From Haladaptatus halobius (GTDB lineage Archaea; Halobacteriota; Halobacteria; Halobacteriales; Haladaptataceae), in contig NZ_CP085341.1 in NCBI RefSeq assembly GCF_020618475.1, positions 186,001-250,000 of the forward strand: a DNA stretch of 64,000 bases. The letters are read 5' to 3'. This document shows positions 53,373 through 62,263 of this stretch, piece by piece. Below the pieces are notes generated by a model. It searched no databases, was not told the DNA's origin, and saw only the letters and a list, made by a program, of their open reading frames with translations. The position numbers and the translations under genes were made by a program. Numbering within the stretch: the stretch's first letter is position 1; the number at the start of each line of letters is the position of its first letter.

Positions 53373-53491
53373 AGTACTCGTGCAGCCTGACAAAGACACT
53401 ACTACGCCTGTCTTTCACCAGTCTGCCGCGTCATCGAGTTGAACTTCTTTTCCAGAACCAAGCACAGCGCAACTGACTCAGATACCGTCTC

Positions 53492-54760
53492 TCAGTGCTC
53501 AAGTGCGAACCACTCAGTTGTATAGCCCGTTTGTTGGAGATGCCAGCGCTGTTCAGGGCCACGCAGACTCACGCGAAGCTCAATCACCGCATCAACCTCT
53601 GATTTGAGTGTATCAACACACGCTGCGTCAGGATCTGTCTGGAGGAAATAGTACCCGACGGCATCAGCCCCACTCACTGCCTGAAAGAGTGGTATGAGAA
53701 AGTCACGCTCGTCGATGGCAGTGTCGGTGATGAGCGGCCGCAGTGAATCAACATAGAGCCGACATCCACCCTTTCCGTGGTCAGTATAGTCCGGATCAGT
53801 ATTCGCAAGCGTCTGAATCACTGCCGTGCGGAGATCGGCCAGCTCGTCGGAGATCGATGAAATGTGTGCCCCGTACTCGTGAGTGTTCTCACTGCTGGCT
53901 ATGGATCGCACTGTCGCACGGTTCCGATGCGTGAGGATCTCCACCTGGTCGCCTGGCGTGGGTGCTGGTGCCCTTTGGTGCTGGGTGTCTGTGGGCGACC
54001 CCTCAAGGAGTGCAATCAACTCGTGACGATCGAGCTTCGACTCTGGGTCTGAGTCGCCACGCAGGAATGCCCGCGTCATGTCGAAGACACTATTGGGAAC
54101 ATCGCCGATCACGAGAATATTCCCACCGTCCTCTTTGAGCTGCTCAAGTTCGGAGACGAGTGTAATCACTCCTGTACTTGTGACCGTCACAACATAGCCT
54201 TCGAACGCAAACGAGACAGCGCCCGCTGCACGGAGCGTCCCGTCGTGTGTCGGCGTGAAGAGTGCTGTGAGTGCCTCTGGATCAATGCGGTCAGAGAGCC
54301 GCTCACGCAAGGTCGTTGGGTTGCTGTCGACGATGTCAGCCACCGCCACCACAACTGCCGTGGCGAGGTCACGCGTTTGCGCGCATGTATGATGCGCCGG
54401 TGGTGTGTCGTCACCCGACGTGCCGGCAAACATATCGGGTAGTGGTGAGTCGCTGTCGAGCGATGGCGTGACTGGTTGGTCGATGATCGTGATCTCACCT
54501 GTCTCTCGGATGCGCACGCCGTGCTCACACCACGAAAACACAAGTTCTGTCGGATACTCTGGTGACACCCCCGATTCGGACTGCAGGGAGGGGGTGAGCA
54601 GGGTATCGAGTGCGTCGGGATCGACGGCATCATATAGCGGCGGCAGATCAGCGGGTGTTGTGTCGAGAACACTCCCCATTGCTGTGATCAACTGTGTACT
54701 CAGCGAGTGGGCCTCTCGATCGGACTCAAAATAAAACCGAGAGATCCGATGTTGATTCAT
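53492..54760 (-). CDS. Tandem HalOD1 protein with RecA-like C-terminal half
   Basis: 422 residues. Two HalOD1 domains (residues ~18-95 and ~130-215) are each marked by a PPLYDAVDPDALDTLL or RLSDRIDPEALTALF motif and a YVVTVTSTGVITL-like end. They are followed by a C-terminal half (~215-422) resembling a degenerate KaiC/RecA-like (DUF7504-type) domain with a GKGGCRLYVDSLRPL stretch but no intact Walker A. It could read a signal through HalOD1 and pass it on. Similar output domain occurs alone at 19042. No membrane segment. Confidence 0.82.
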   Translation of the reverse strand: MNQHRISRFYFESDREAHSLSTQLITAMGSVLDTTPADLPPLYDAVDPDALDTLLTPSLQSESGVSPEYPTELVFSWCEHGVRIRETGEITIIDQPVTPSLDSDSPLPDMFAGTSGDDTPPAHHTCAQTRDLATAVVVAVADIVDSNPTTLRERLSDRIDPEALTALFTPTHDGTLRAAGAVSFAFEGYVVTVTSTGVITLVSELEQLKEDGGNILVIGDVPNSVFDMTRAFLRGDSDPESKLDRHELIALLEGSPTDTQHQRAPAPTPGDQVEILTHRNRATVRSIASSENTHEYGAHISSISDELADLRTAVIQTLANTDPDYTDHGKGGCRLYVDSLRPLITDTAIDERDFLIPLFQAVSGADAVGYYFLQTDPDAACVDTLKSEVDAVIELRVSLRGPEQRWHLQQTGYTTEWFALEH

Positions 54761-55332
54761 TATGATTGTGCATCGTTAGCGGAGCACGGTCTAAAATGCT
54801 CTGGCAGTTAGCAACCCGTTAACCCTATCTCAGTCGCCCTCGCCGAACTGCGAGAGCGTTGTTCAATGTGGAAGGTATCTCTGCACCCGACATCTCATAG
54901 AGTTCGTTAGCCAGTGCGTCGATGGTGGTCTCTCCATACCCAGAAGAAGGGAACGAGCGCCTTGTTCGTGAGGATGCCGCGTTCGAGTTCACTTCCACAT
55001 CTGGAAACGGCTGGAAGAGCTAGCCGAACAGGAATGTGTCGGCTGGCACCACGAAGTCAACAATCGTTGGTATATCTCACCTTCTGTACGCACTGAGGAA
55101 AGCCTCCGACCTCGCCTCGATGATTATGTGCCATTCCAAACCAGACTCCAGTTGGATTCGTCAAGCCGTTCGTCGGTGGGGGGGAACTCTCAAGAATGGC
55201 TTCGGGTCGCGATCTATCCCGAGAGCACACAGTTTCACCACGCTGGTTGTACTCGATGATGCCATGGTCGACAGACTTTTTAGAGTTTTCTTCATTGTCA
55301 GTATCGATACCACAGAGGGGTGAACACCGACT
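54761..55332 (+). pseudogene. Gap with HTH-regulator fragment
   Basis: Within this 570-bp stretch, 54990-55130 on the plus strand reads HIWKRLEELAEQECVGWHHE then NNRWYISPSVRTEESLRPRL, which looks like the end of a MarR/TrmB-type winged helix. No start or complete frame remains. Nothing else recognised. Confidence 0.5.
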
Positions 55333-55800
55333 ATGCCAATCATCTGGGAGTGGATTGTGCCGGTCTTAACCGCTCTGTGGATAGTCTTCTTTCTGGCGGG
55401 GATCTATCGCATCGGCTTTGACAATGACTACAGGGTAGTCACAGTACTCCTCACGGTCACGATGAGTATTCTCGCCGTCGTCTTTCTCGTGATCCCGCAC
55501 TGGATGACGGCAAACTATACTGAAACCATGACGAGTGTGGTCTTCGCGGTGTTAGTCGGGAAGATAATTGACCATCGCGACGACCCAGGATGGAACTATC
55601 GCCAGACGGTTCTCTACGCTCTCGTCGCCCTCGGAATAGAGCTTCTCGGCATGGTTCTCGAAGTCCTGTTTTCTGTATCTCTCAGACGTGGATTACTGCT
55701 GGTGGCAGTCATCTTTTGGATGGCAGCGGGCTATAGCTATTTCAACACCATCAATGGGAATCGATACCCAGCAGGTGAGACGGAGACGAACCGCACATAA
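55333..55800 (+). CDS. Four-helix membrane protein, unknown
   Basis: 155 residues with about four to five hydrophobic helices (~5-25, ~37-55, ~65-80, ~88-110, ~118-140). Starts MPIIWEWIVPVLTALWIVFF. The charge pattern is typical of haloarchaeal integral membrane proteins. No family or motif recognised. A late C-terminal segment NTINGNRYPAGETETNRT is polar. Single-gene unit. Confidence 0.6.
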   Translation: MPIIWEWIVPVLTALWIVFFLAGIYRIGFDNDYRVVTVLLTVTMSILAVVFLVIPHWMTANYTETMTSVVFAVLVGKIIDHRDDPGWNYRQTVLYALVALGIELLGMVLEVLFSVSLRRGLLLVAVIFWMAAGYSYFNTINGNRYPAGETETNRT

Positions 55801-55980
55801 CGCATCCTCAATCTTCACAGAGTGTGACGGCGGCTCTGTTGGACTCCTAGTCTTCAGATATGATTCAGAGTGGCACAGCCATTCAGTAGATATGCCTATA
55901 GAACGGCTCTCACACCCCCAGTGCGGCCATCCGACGAACGGTACGGACAGGGAATTCACGTATTGCTCGCGACAAAGGAG

Positions 55981-56262
55981 TTACACACCATCTATCCGAC
56001 GTACTCGAGGAATCCACCGAGGGACACGTTCACAATACTGTTTGTATACTTCGCCGTATTTCTCCGCTAAGTGTGGTTCCTCGTAGTCAATAACCCGTAA
56101 ATGAGTACCTAGCCACAAGACGATGCCATACCAAAGAACGAGTATCGATTTGTACAGGAGCACTTGGCCACCGATACAGAGGAGCAGTCCGAGATACATT
56201 GGGTTTCGCACGTGGGCGTACGCGCCACTTGTTACTCCGCTGATCGTACTCGATGACATCAT
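55981..56262 (-). pseudogene. Isoprenylcysteine methyltransferase-family protein, N-terminally truncated
   Basis: 93 residues matching only the C-terminal half of the ICMT/PEMT membrane methyltransferase family: GAYAHVRNPMYLGLLLCIGG, then LVLWLGTHLRVIDYEEPHLAEKYG and YCERVPRWIPR. The usual protein has four to five helices (~150-200 residues); here the first helices are gone, so it is a fragment. The adjacent start is therefore not meaningful. Confidence 0.78.
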
Positions 56263-56360
56263 GCTCGGCGAGGCAACCCAAACAACGATTTCTTGTCGTG
56301 TGGGGAAATCAGTCCAGCCAGAGGATTAGTAATCCCTGATTTCCTTAATTCAAATATATC

Positions 56361-56483
56361 ATGGCAAGATTTGACTGGATACAGTGTTCCGGCTGTGGCT
56401 GGACTGGGAGAACATCGGAATTAGACGGCCCTGAACTCGGACGTACCTGTCCGGAATGTGGAACGAACGTCACCATCGAGTAG
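56361..56483 (+). CDS. Zinc-ribbon miniprotein, 40 aa
   Basis: Too short to be caught by usual length cut-offs. MARFDWIQCSGCGWTGR ... ELGRTCPECGTNVTIE gives two CxxC pairs, the small CPxCG zinc-finger layout common and often functional in haloarchaea. The ATG lies after an AT-rich stretch (CAAATATATC), suggesting a TATA box. Likely real; function unknown. Confidence 0.7.
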   Translation: MARFDWIQCSGCGWTGRTSELDGPELGRTCPECGTNVTIE

Positions 56484-56664
56484 TACCTTTTGATCACTGT
56501 GGTACGACACTGCAGTTAACTTGTTTTCCATCAACACGGTCGATTCTTGGGTTTCGCAGCGGAATTGTTTCACAAGGAATGGTTGTTGATATACCGCTGA
56601 ATACTGTCGTCTTGTTGGCGACAGAATCGGAACAGCTACGACTCCTACTCTCCGTCAACCAAAT

Positions 56665-56862
56665 ATGGAAATCGCACTTCGGCTGCAAGACGGTGCCCAC
56701 TTAGAACTCACAGACATTGGTGTCTCGACAACTGATGAGATGATTTCATTCAGTATTGATGGCCGCATTACGGATGTCGAGGACGACGTCCTCCACCAAT
56801 TCAGTGGGAAACACGTCACACCCGTCGAGATCGTGTTTGCCGTTGAAGAACTCGAAGAATAA
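56665..56862 (+). CDS. Small hypothetical protein
   Basis: 65 acidic residues, MEIALRLQDGAHLELTDIGVSTTDEM in part, ending VEIVFAVEELEE. Beta-rich pattern. The codon use is haloarchaeal. No family recognised. Confidence 0.5.
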   Translation: MEIALRLQDGAHLELTDIGVSTTDEMISFSIDGRITDVEDDVLHQFSGKHVTPVEIVFAVEELEE

Positions 56863-57041
56863 CATCCATGAAGTGGCCACGACGAGTAGTGTGATACATG
56901 CCAGCACCCTCGTTGTTAGCTACGATGATGACTGTGGTGCTGTAAGAGCAGAAACGCACGTGGCCAGCGCTCCGTGCTGCACTTCACTCTCAAACGTTTG
57001 TCGTGGGTGACCGACGTTTCAAAACAGCGGGTTGTGAGTTA

Positions 57042-57209
57042 CTACAAATCGCGGGGTTGGACGGTTTTGCGGTCGTTTTCTTCGGCCCGACGGGTGACGT
57101 TTTCGAGCACGGTTGCGACTTCGTCGTCGAGGGCCTCGTAGAAGTCACCTGCAACGTGCTTGTCGTCGAGTTGTTTCTTCACTGCGGCTTTGACAATTAA
57201 ATCGGTCAT
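57042..57209 (-). CDS. DUF1931 histone-like protein, 55 aa
   Basis: 55 residues on the minus strand: MTDLIVKAAVKKQLDDKHVAG then DFYEALDDEVATVLENVTRRAEENDRKTV, in part, ending QPRDL. This matches the DUF1931 family of archaeal histone-like proteins: a single histone-fold monomer (helix, long helix, helix ending in the DRKTVQPRDL strand) that acts as a dimer on DNA. It is shorter than typical annotation cut-offs. Intact and full length. Confidence 0.88.
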   Translation of the reverse strand: MTDLIVKAAVKKQLDDKHVAGDFYEALDDEVATVLENVTRRAEENDRKTVQPRDL

Positions 57210-57405
57210 ACAGGCGTCCAAACGGTATAATACTACAAAAAACCAGTGGTAAAAATAGCCGTTTCACGGTGGTCGACGATAGCACTTTCCGCGGCCACGC
57301 TTATCGAGCGTGGAGTAGATGCCAGTTGCACCATCGTTTAGCCAGTGTATGCATCCGTGGCGGCCACCGCTACGTGCAGGTCTGACGTCCATATGCCCTG
57401 ATTCA

Positions 57406-58668
57406 TCACCGCGTTCGAACAACGATAACCCCTCCCCAACCAATCAAACCGAACGCGGTCAGGACAGCAAATACGTGGACTTCAGAGACCCAATAGGGCA
57501 GCACGACAACATGCCGCGCAGCAGAGAGGAGCGTCGATAAGACTGGCAGATGATGTCGTTGCATGGTTTTGTCTGGAGCTGGATGTTTTGAAATTTTATA
57601 AGGTATCTTTGCTGATTCGGCATCGGGGAGACGATCTGCCTCATAGGGGAGTGCCTGCACAGGGTAACTTGCGACAAGACTTCCGTTGCGTGTAACTTCC
57701 ACGATGCGATTGTTTTCACTGTCGGTAATGAGTGTATGACCATTTTGGAGTCTGTCAGCATCTCGCGGCCACTCCAGGTAAATGCCACCCACCTCTGACA
57801 GCGCCCACGCGACTTCCCACTCTCCAGTCGACGTATTTTTATGCAATTCGACAATCCGATCATTCTCGGAATCAGCAACGAGTACCGCACCTGGCCCAAG
57901 CCAGTGAGGGTTATGCTGCTTGTTGAGCACGGTCGGATCGCGGTTTTTGTTTATTACTTCAACGACGCTGCGGCCACGTTGGATAATAAGCAATTGATTG
58001 GTATTGCGAACGGAAATGAGATAGCGTCCTGCTCCAATCCGATCAACATCGTTAATATGCAACCAATCGATTTTGGTCGGATCAGACGGCGAATCATAGT
58101 ATTGACTTGCATTCCAGGTCCATATCCGCTCACCTGTCGTTTGGTCGATGATGAAAATACTCTCGTATTCCATGTCTGCGATAAGGATATCGCCAGAGGG
58201 GAGCGGCTCCGCATCGTGAACTTCGCTATCTTTGCGGGTTCGAACGGGATAGCTCCACTCGGCAACGATATGTGGTTTTGGCCTGGATTTAATAATCCGA
58301 TAGCCTGTTCGCTTACACGGGGGATCGTGTGCACCGCATTGCTGGTAATTGCCGTCAGCGAACGTCGCAAGTACCGACCCATTCTTGAGCATTGTGACGT
58401 CCTGATAGCTAATGGTTTCCTCTCCCCGGGGCGACTGCTTGACACCCCACATAATAGTTCCCCGTTCGTCGAGTGCAGTCACGTTCCCACCCCAACCTGG
58501 TCCTTGCACACCGACGAGAGTCATGCCGGTATGAGCTGTTGCTTCTGAGGAAACAACTGTCGTATCTGGAGCCAGTGCCCAGCTTGCACCGAACGAGAGA
58601 GGAATGAGTACCAGTCCCAAAGCAACCAGAACTAGTCCCCGTTGACGGGACGTGCGTGGGAGGCTCAT
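57406..58668 (-). CDS. Arylsulfotransferase (ASST)-like beta-propeller protein
   Basis: 420 residues from MSLPRTSRQRG; the open frame reaches back to 58833 without family sense. An N-terminal membrane segment (LVLVALGLVLIPLSFGASWAL) is followed by an ASST-like propeller with repeated blades: GPGWGGNVTALDERGTIMW, DAEPLPSGDILIADM, WLHINDVDRIGAGRYLISVRN and NGHTLITDSENNRIVEV. A C-terminal helix (VHVFAVLTAFGLIGWGGVIVV) anchors it. So it is a membrane-anchored extracellular propeller; sulfotransfer activity is not certain since catalytic His was not identified. Confidence 0.85.
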   Translation of the reverse strand: MSLPRTSRQRGLVLVALGLVLIPLSFGASWALAPDTTVVSSEATAHTGMTLVGVQGPGWGGNVTALDERGTIMWGVKQSPRGEETISYQDVTMLKNGSVLATFADGNYQQCGAHDPPCKRTGYRIIKSRPKPHIVAEWSYPVRTRKDSEVHDAEPLPSGDILIADMEYESIFIIDQTTGERIWTWNASQYYDSPSDPTKIDWLHINDVDRIGAGRYLISVRNTNQLLIIQRGRSVVEVINKNRDPTVLNKQHNPHWLGPGAVLVADSENDRIVELHKNTSTGEWEVAWALSEVGGIYLEWPRDADRLQNGHTLITDSENNRIVEVTRNGSLVASYPVQALPYEADRLPDAESAKIPYKISKHPAPDKTMQRHHLPVLSTLLSAARHVVVLPYWVSEVHVFAVLTAFGLIGWGGVIVVRTR

Positions 58669-59153
58669 ATCGACAAATGTCGTTTCAAGTGAATCACCGG
58701 CCGCAGTAGGCTGACACGCTGTAATATTCCATTTAACTTCATTGAATGACTGTCTCGGGGCATTTTCCACTATTTCTCTGTGTATTATTTGAAGGTATTC
58801 ATTACTATTTGACGTCTCCGCCCCGGTAAACATTGAACTCGACGAGTCATATGCGTATCTCTACTCCTAGGAACAGTATACACAAGAGCAGAGACACCGT
58901 GAGCACGGACTTACACGTTCGATACCACTCCCACCCTCTCTCGACACTCACTCGAGGAGAAACAGAGCTAAGGTACCAACGAGAGTGGAATGAGCTATAC
59001 GTAATATTCCATTAGTTTAATGATGTATAGTAAATGAAGGTAGCCAGTTAGCGATCGATGTGCGTTCGTCATCCCAACACACACGAGATACCGAGTTCAA
59101 CGTCTCTCTAAGCAGATCTTAGAGTCGCTCACTGGATAAATTTTTGACTCTAT
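58669..59153. other. Gap before YdjM-type gene
   Basis: About 480 bases; GTAATATTCCATT occurs twice (about 58720 and 59000), otherwise nothing seen. Confidence 0.4.
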
Positions 59154-59684
59154 TTACGTGATCCCGGTTGGTACAAGCCACAGGAAATGCGCAAGCTGCG
59201 CTACCATACCACCGATTAGTAGTCCTGCATTCGACACCTGCGAGTCTGCTTGGGTCAACCTCAATCGGATGGGACGCGAGCTGACTGGCCAGAGCGGTCG
59301 AATTACGCGCGACGTGTGTCTAACCGCCAGTGCGTCTATACATAAGTGACTCACCAAACCGGCGAGAATGCCGAAACCAAGACAAACAAACAGCTGTTGC
59401 GGTGTAATCAGAACTGAGATAAAGCTGCCACCGAGCTGCCAAAGCGTAACTGTCAGTGCGATTGCTCCACCACTGCTGACGATGAGTGCAAAGAGCACCG
59501 TATGAGTCACTCCCCGATGACGAATCCACGGAACGTATCGGTCGAGATCTGGGACGGAAGTCGCACAGACGGCACCGAGCGACAAAAGGATGGCTCCGAA
59601 AAAATTGTCAGTAGTTGCTCCGACCAGCCACATCAATGGAGCGGCAAACAGCAATGCCGCCCCAAGATGACCCTTACGATACAT
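59154..59684 (-). CDS. YdjM/LexA-binding-type membrane metal hydrolase
   Basis: 176 residues, about four helices. The family marks are an N-terminal KGHLGAALLFAAPL, SVPDLDRYVPWIRHRGVTHTVLFAL (His and Asp metal-type residues) and GLVSHLCIDAL. Members are membrane-bound putative metal-dependent hydrolases of unknown substrate. The distal half, normally with IRPLWPLS, is present (RPLWPVSSRPIRL). Full length. Confidence 0.87.
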   Translation of the reverse strand: MYRKGHLGAALLFAAPLMWLVGATTDNFFGAILLSLGAVCATSVPDLDRYVPWIRHRGVTHTVLFALIVSSGGAIALTVTLWQLGGSFISVLITPQQLFVCLGFGILAGLVSHLCIDALAVRHTSRVIRPLWPVSSRPIRLRLTQADSQVSNAGLLIGGMVAQLAHFLWLVPTGIT

Positions 59685-59857
59685 TGGCTTGTGCTAAACT
59701 GCCCGTCTGGAACGAAACTCGATGTTTCAGTACGTAATTGTGGTTGGTGAAAGACATTGGATTTGAGCAAGTGTATGTACAATTCCAGCATATATTATTC
59801 GGTCATTAAAATAACAATACCACTTGAATCTGTTCGATGTCAACTATCCAATGTACT

Positions 59858-60085
59858 CTATTCAGCGCTGATAACCTCGTTGATACGGACGGTCATCGTC
59901 GCCACCTCGGTCGCGCTGTGGATCACCTCCCACTTAGTGATCGACGGATCAAGGATACCGTGCTCAACTGGATCATCGATGTGCGCCTCACCGGTAGAGG
60001 TAACAAGTCCGACCTGTCCATCTTCATTTGCTGCCCGTAAATCAACCAGCGCATCGATCGGATCAACACCAGTATTCTGTGTAAA
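59858..60085 (-). pseudogene. Thermosome (chaperonin) C-terminal fragment
   Basis: Minus-strand reading gives NTGVDPIDALVDLRAANEDGQ then VTSTGEAHIDDPVEHGILDPS and WEVIHSATEVATMTVRINEVIS before a TAG at 59858. This is the C-terminal equatorial end of a thermosome subunit. Only ~75 codons remain, stopped upstream at ~60085 by TAA, so it is debris. Confidence 0.78.
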
Positions 60086-60157
60086 TTACATCTGAGGTAT
60101 TTGCCACGCTAGCGGAGCGAATGTACCCCCCGGTTCACGGATGCCGATTCTCTTGAT

Positions 60158-60535
60158 TTAGAGACCAAGAACGAAGTCGGTCTCAGTAAGTCGGGTCGCA
60201 CCGTGCTCTACGGCTTGGTCGACTGAGAGGTGATCTTTCATCAAAAAGAAATTGTGGTCGTCACGAGTCCAGTGCATGACGGCGTTCCGAAGGATCTCCT
60301 TGTATGGTGTATACTGCTCTTTTACGACGCAAAATTCAGCACGGTCATCACCAGCGATAATCACGGGCTCATAATAGTACTCTTCGAGCTGATCGCGTAC
60401 TGTGCCGAAGTCGGCGTGGAGGACTTCAAACCGATAGGCATCGCGATTGTAGTACTCTTGGAGCGCATTGAATAGTGGCCGTTGGTCGAAATACTGCTTG
60501 AAGACGTATTTATCAGTCAGCTCGAAGACGTTCAT
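60158..60535 (-). CDS. Conserved haloarchaeal protein of unknown function
   Basis: 125 residues from MNVFELTDKYVFKQYFDQRP (the open frame continues upstream). Patterns AYRFEVLHADFGTVRDQLEEYYYEPVII, in part; VVKEQYTPYKEILRNAV, HWTRDDHNFFLMKDHLSVDQAVEHG and FVLGL. Looks like a conserved haloarchaeal protein I cannot name. A related-looking frame at 60513-60785 may be an upstream remnant. Confidence 0.6.
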   Translation of the reverse strand: MNVFELTDKYVFKQYFDQRPLFNALQEYYNRDAYRFEVLHADFGTVRDQLEEYYYEPVIIAGDDRAEFCVVKEQYTPYKEILRNAVMHWTRDDHNFFLMKDHLSVDQAVEHGATRLTETDFVLGL

Positions 60536-61164
60536 CCGTTGTGGTTCCACTCCGAACTCCGGCATCCTCGCTAGCATATCGCAGGCAAACACCTTGAATG
60601 TTGAGTGCGATCATCCATTTTGGTGCGGAACCGAGGCTGACTATATTGAACGATTCACTCAATAACTCATCGAACGTGCCGGACGGATAGAGATGCTGGA
60701 AAAGTTGATTGAATACATTTTGTCGACCAGTGACACGTGGATTACGACCGGTGAGGAGATAGCTAATCATTGGCAGCAACATCACCTCGAGAAATGAAAA
60801 TTCATATTACCCCTGATCAACCACCGGCCGACGCTTTAGCGACATCCCGAACGTAGTGAGTTTGTTAATTCCATTCAGCAGCTGCAAGACGACTCAACTA
60901 TGATTCTGTTCTGAAAAAATGACAGCTCTCGCATGTGAAACCTAGTTAAAAGTGATGGTCAGCGCTTTGCCGTCTTCACAGTGGATCCTGTACACAGTCT
61001 CTGTTTGCATGATGCGCATCTCTAGGAACGGACATAGCTTTTCGAATCCCTCAGTTCCCCTTTAGAACCCCGATAGCGGATAGAATTGGGATAACGAGTA
61101 CACAGTTCGTATCTATCACGTCCTGCCCATCAAAACTATTGTGGACGGTACCTAGCCTCATGGT
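60536..61164. other. Gap with unassigned frame
   Basis: 630 bases. A minus-strand frame (60513-60785, starting MMLLPMISYLLTGRNPRVTG) is open but matches no family I know, and overlaps the start region of the gene at 60158-60535. No other gene seen. Confidence 0.4.
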
Positions 61165-61470
61165 ATGTTTGTTGTAGCAAATCGTATTCCGGTGACTGAG
61201 GGCCATGAAGAAGAATTTATCGAACTGTTCGAAGAGCGAACAAACCGACTGTCTCGTCGGGCAGGATTCGAGAAAGTGGAACTACTTGAGCCCATTGATG
61301 CCGATTACTACATTATTCATGCGTATTGGGAGTCGAGCGATGCGTTTGAACAGTGGCGAGAGAGCGAAGCATTTCAAGAAGCACACTCCGACTTACCTTC
61401 TGAGATATTTGCCGGTTCGAATCACATAGAGAGCTACGAACGGGCAGAAACGGTCAAAAACGAGAACTAA
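61165..61470 (+). CDS. ABM (IsdG/HmoB-like) monooxygenase
   Basis: 101 residues of the ABM family, closer to haem-degrading or heme-binding monooxygenases: FVVANRIPVTEGHEEEFIELFEERTNRL, in part; ADYYIIHAYWESSDAFEQWRESEAFQEAHSD and AGSNHIESYER. The Asn/Trp/His pattern of IsdG-type enzymes (Asn near the start, Trp, His) is only partly visible, so haem breakdown is a possibility rather than a claim. Single gene with clear leaderless promoter region. Confidence 0.82.
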   Translation: MFVVANRIPVTEGHEEEFIELFEERTNRLSRRAGFEKVELLEPIDADYYIIHAYWESSDAFEQWRESEAFQEAHSDLPSEIFAGSNHIESYERAETVKNEN

Positions 61471-61491
61471 CGGACGACTAGGCAGGTCTAG

Positions 61492-61870
61492 TCATCGATT
61501 CATCACTTCCTCGGCGGGGATGCGGTTGGTGAGCGCTTGATGCGGTCGTTACATGTTATAATAATAGATGAAGGCGGTGAGCCAACGCGCAGCGCTGGCT
61601 CGCCCACTCATCCATATTTGATGAAATCGGTCAATGCGTATCGCAAGCGTTCGAAACTACTTTTCGATCGTATTTCGCTCGACGTAGTCGAGGTGACCGC
61701 CGAGATCGCATCGCGCAATGGCGGTAAGGTGACCCATGCCGTCGACGAAGAATGTCGCTTTCGAGAGGTCGTGTTTCTCGGCCAGCTGGCCGAGAAACGC
61801 CGCTGCGGAGTCTGTTCCTCGCCGTTCTGAGAGACAAACACCAAGTTATACATCTCAATGAGAGGAGCTT
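61492..61870 (-). pseudogene. IS6-family transposase remnant (ISH14/15-like)
   Basis: Minus-strand reading gives SERRGTDSAAAFLGQLAEKHDL then FFVDGMGHLTAIARCDLGGHLDY, VERNTIEK, a TAG, FRTLAIRIDRFHQIW, FIYYYNM, a TAA, RPHQALTNRIPAEEV. This is the C-terminal part of a haloarchaeal IS6-type DDE transposase; two in-frame stops and no start mean it is dead. Confidence 0.85.
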
Positions 61871-62263
61871 ACACGAATACTTTCGACTTGAGAGTGCACT
61901 ATGGCGCTGGCTGCTTGGGACGAATGCTGCCAGTTTGTCACTAAGTCGACTGAATTCATGCAACCAAGATCCCTAGGCAAAACATGGCTACTGGTCGGCT
62001 TCCATGCCGAGAAGGCCTACCAATTCTTGCATCGCTGTGCGATCATATCGATTACTGTTGTTTTCGGTCGCTATAGACATTGAGGATGCCAAACTGGACG
62101 AGTAGTGAGGGGTGATTCCCAAGCATTCATCGGGTGGGCGCTGGCTCGAAAAGATCGGAGAAGAGTTTTCTCTTCTCACAACTCACTTCAACAATACTAG
62201 CTATTTTTCTTGGCTCAGCGTCGTAAAGGAAGCGTAGCAGTATGTTTCGTAATCGCTGTAACC
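61871..62263. other. Gap between IS remnant and CapA gene
   Basis: About 390 bases with no recognised gene; probably further insertion-sequence debris. Confidence 0.4.

Noticed and set aside
60513..60785. Minus-strand 90-codon frame upstream of the gene at 60158-60535
   Set aside because: No family match, and it overlaps the better supported gene; kept only as a note in the gap entry.
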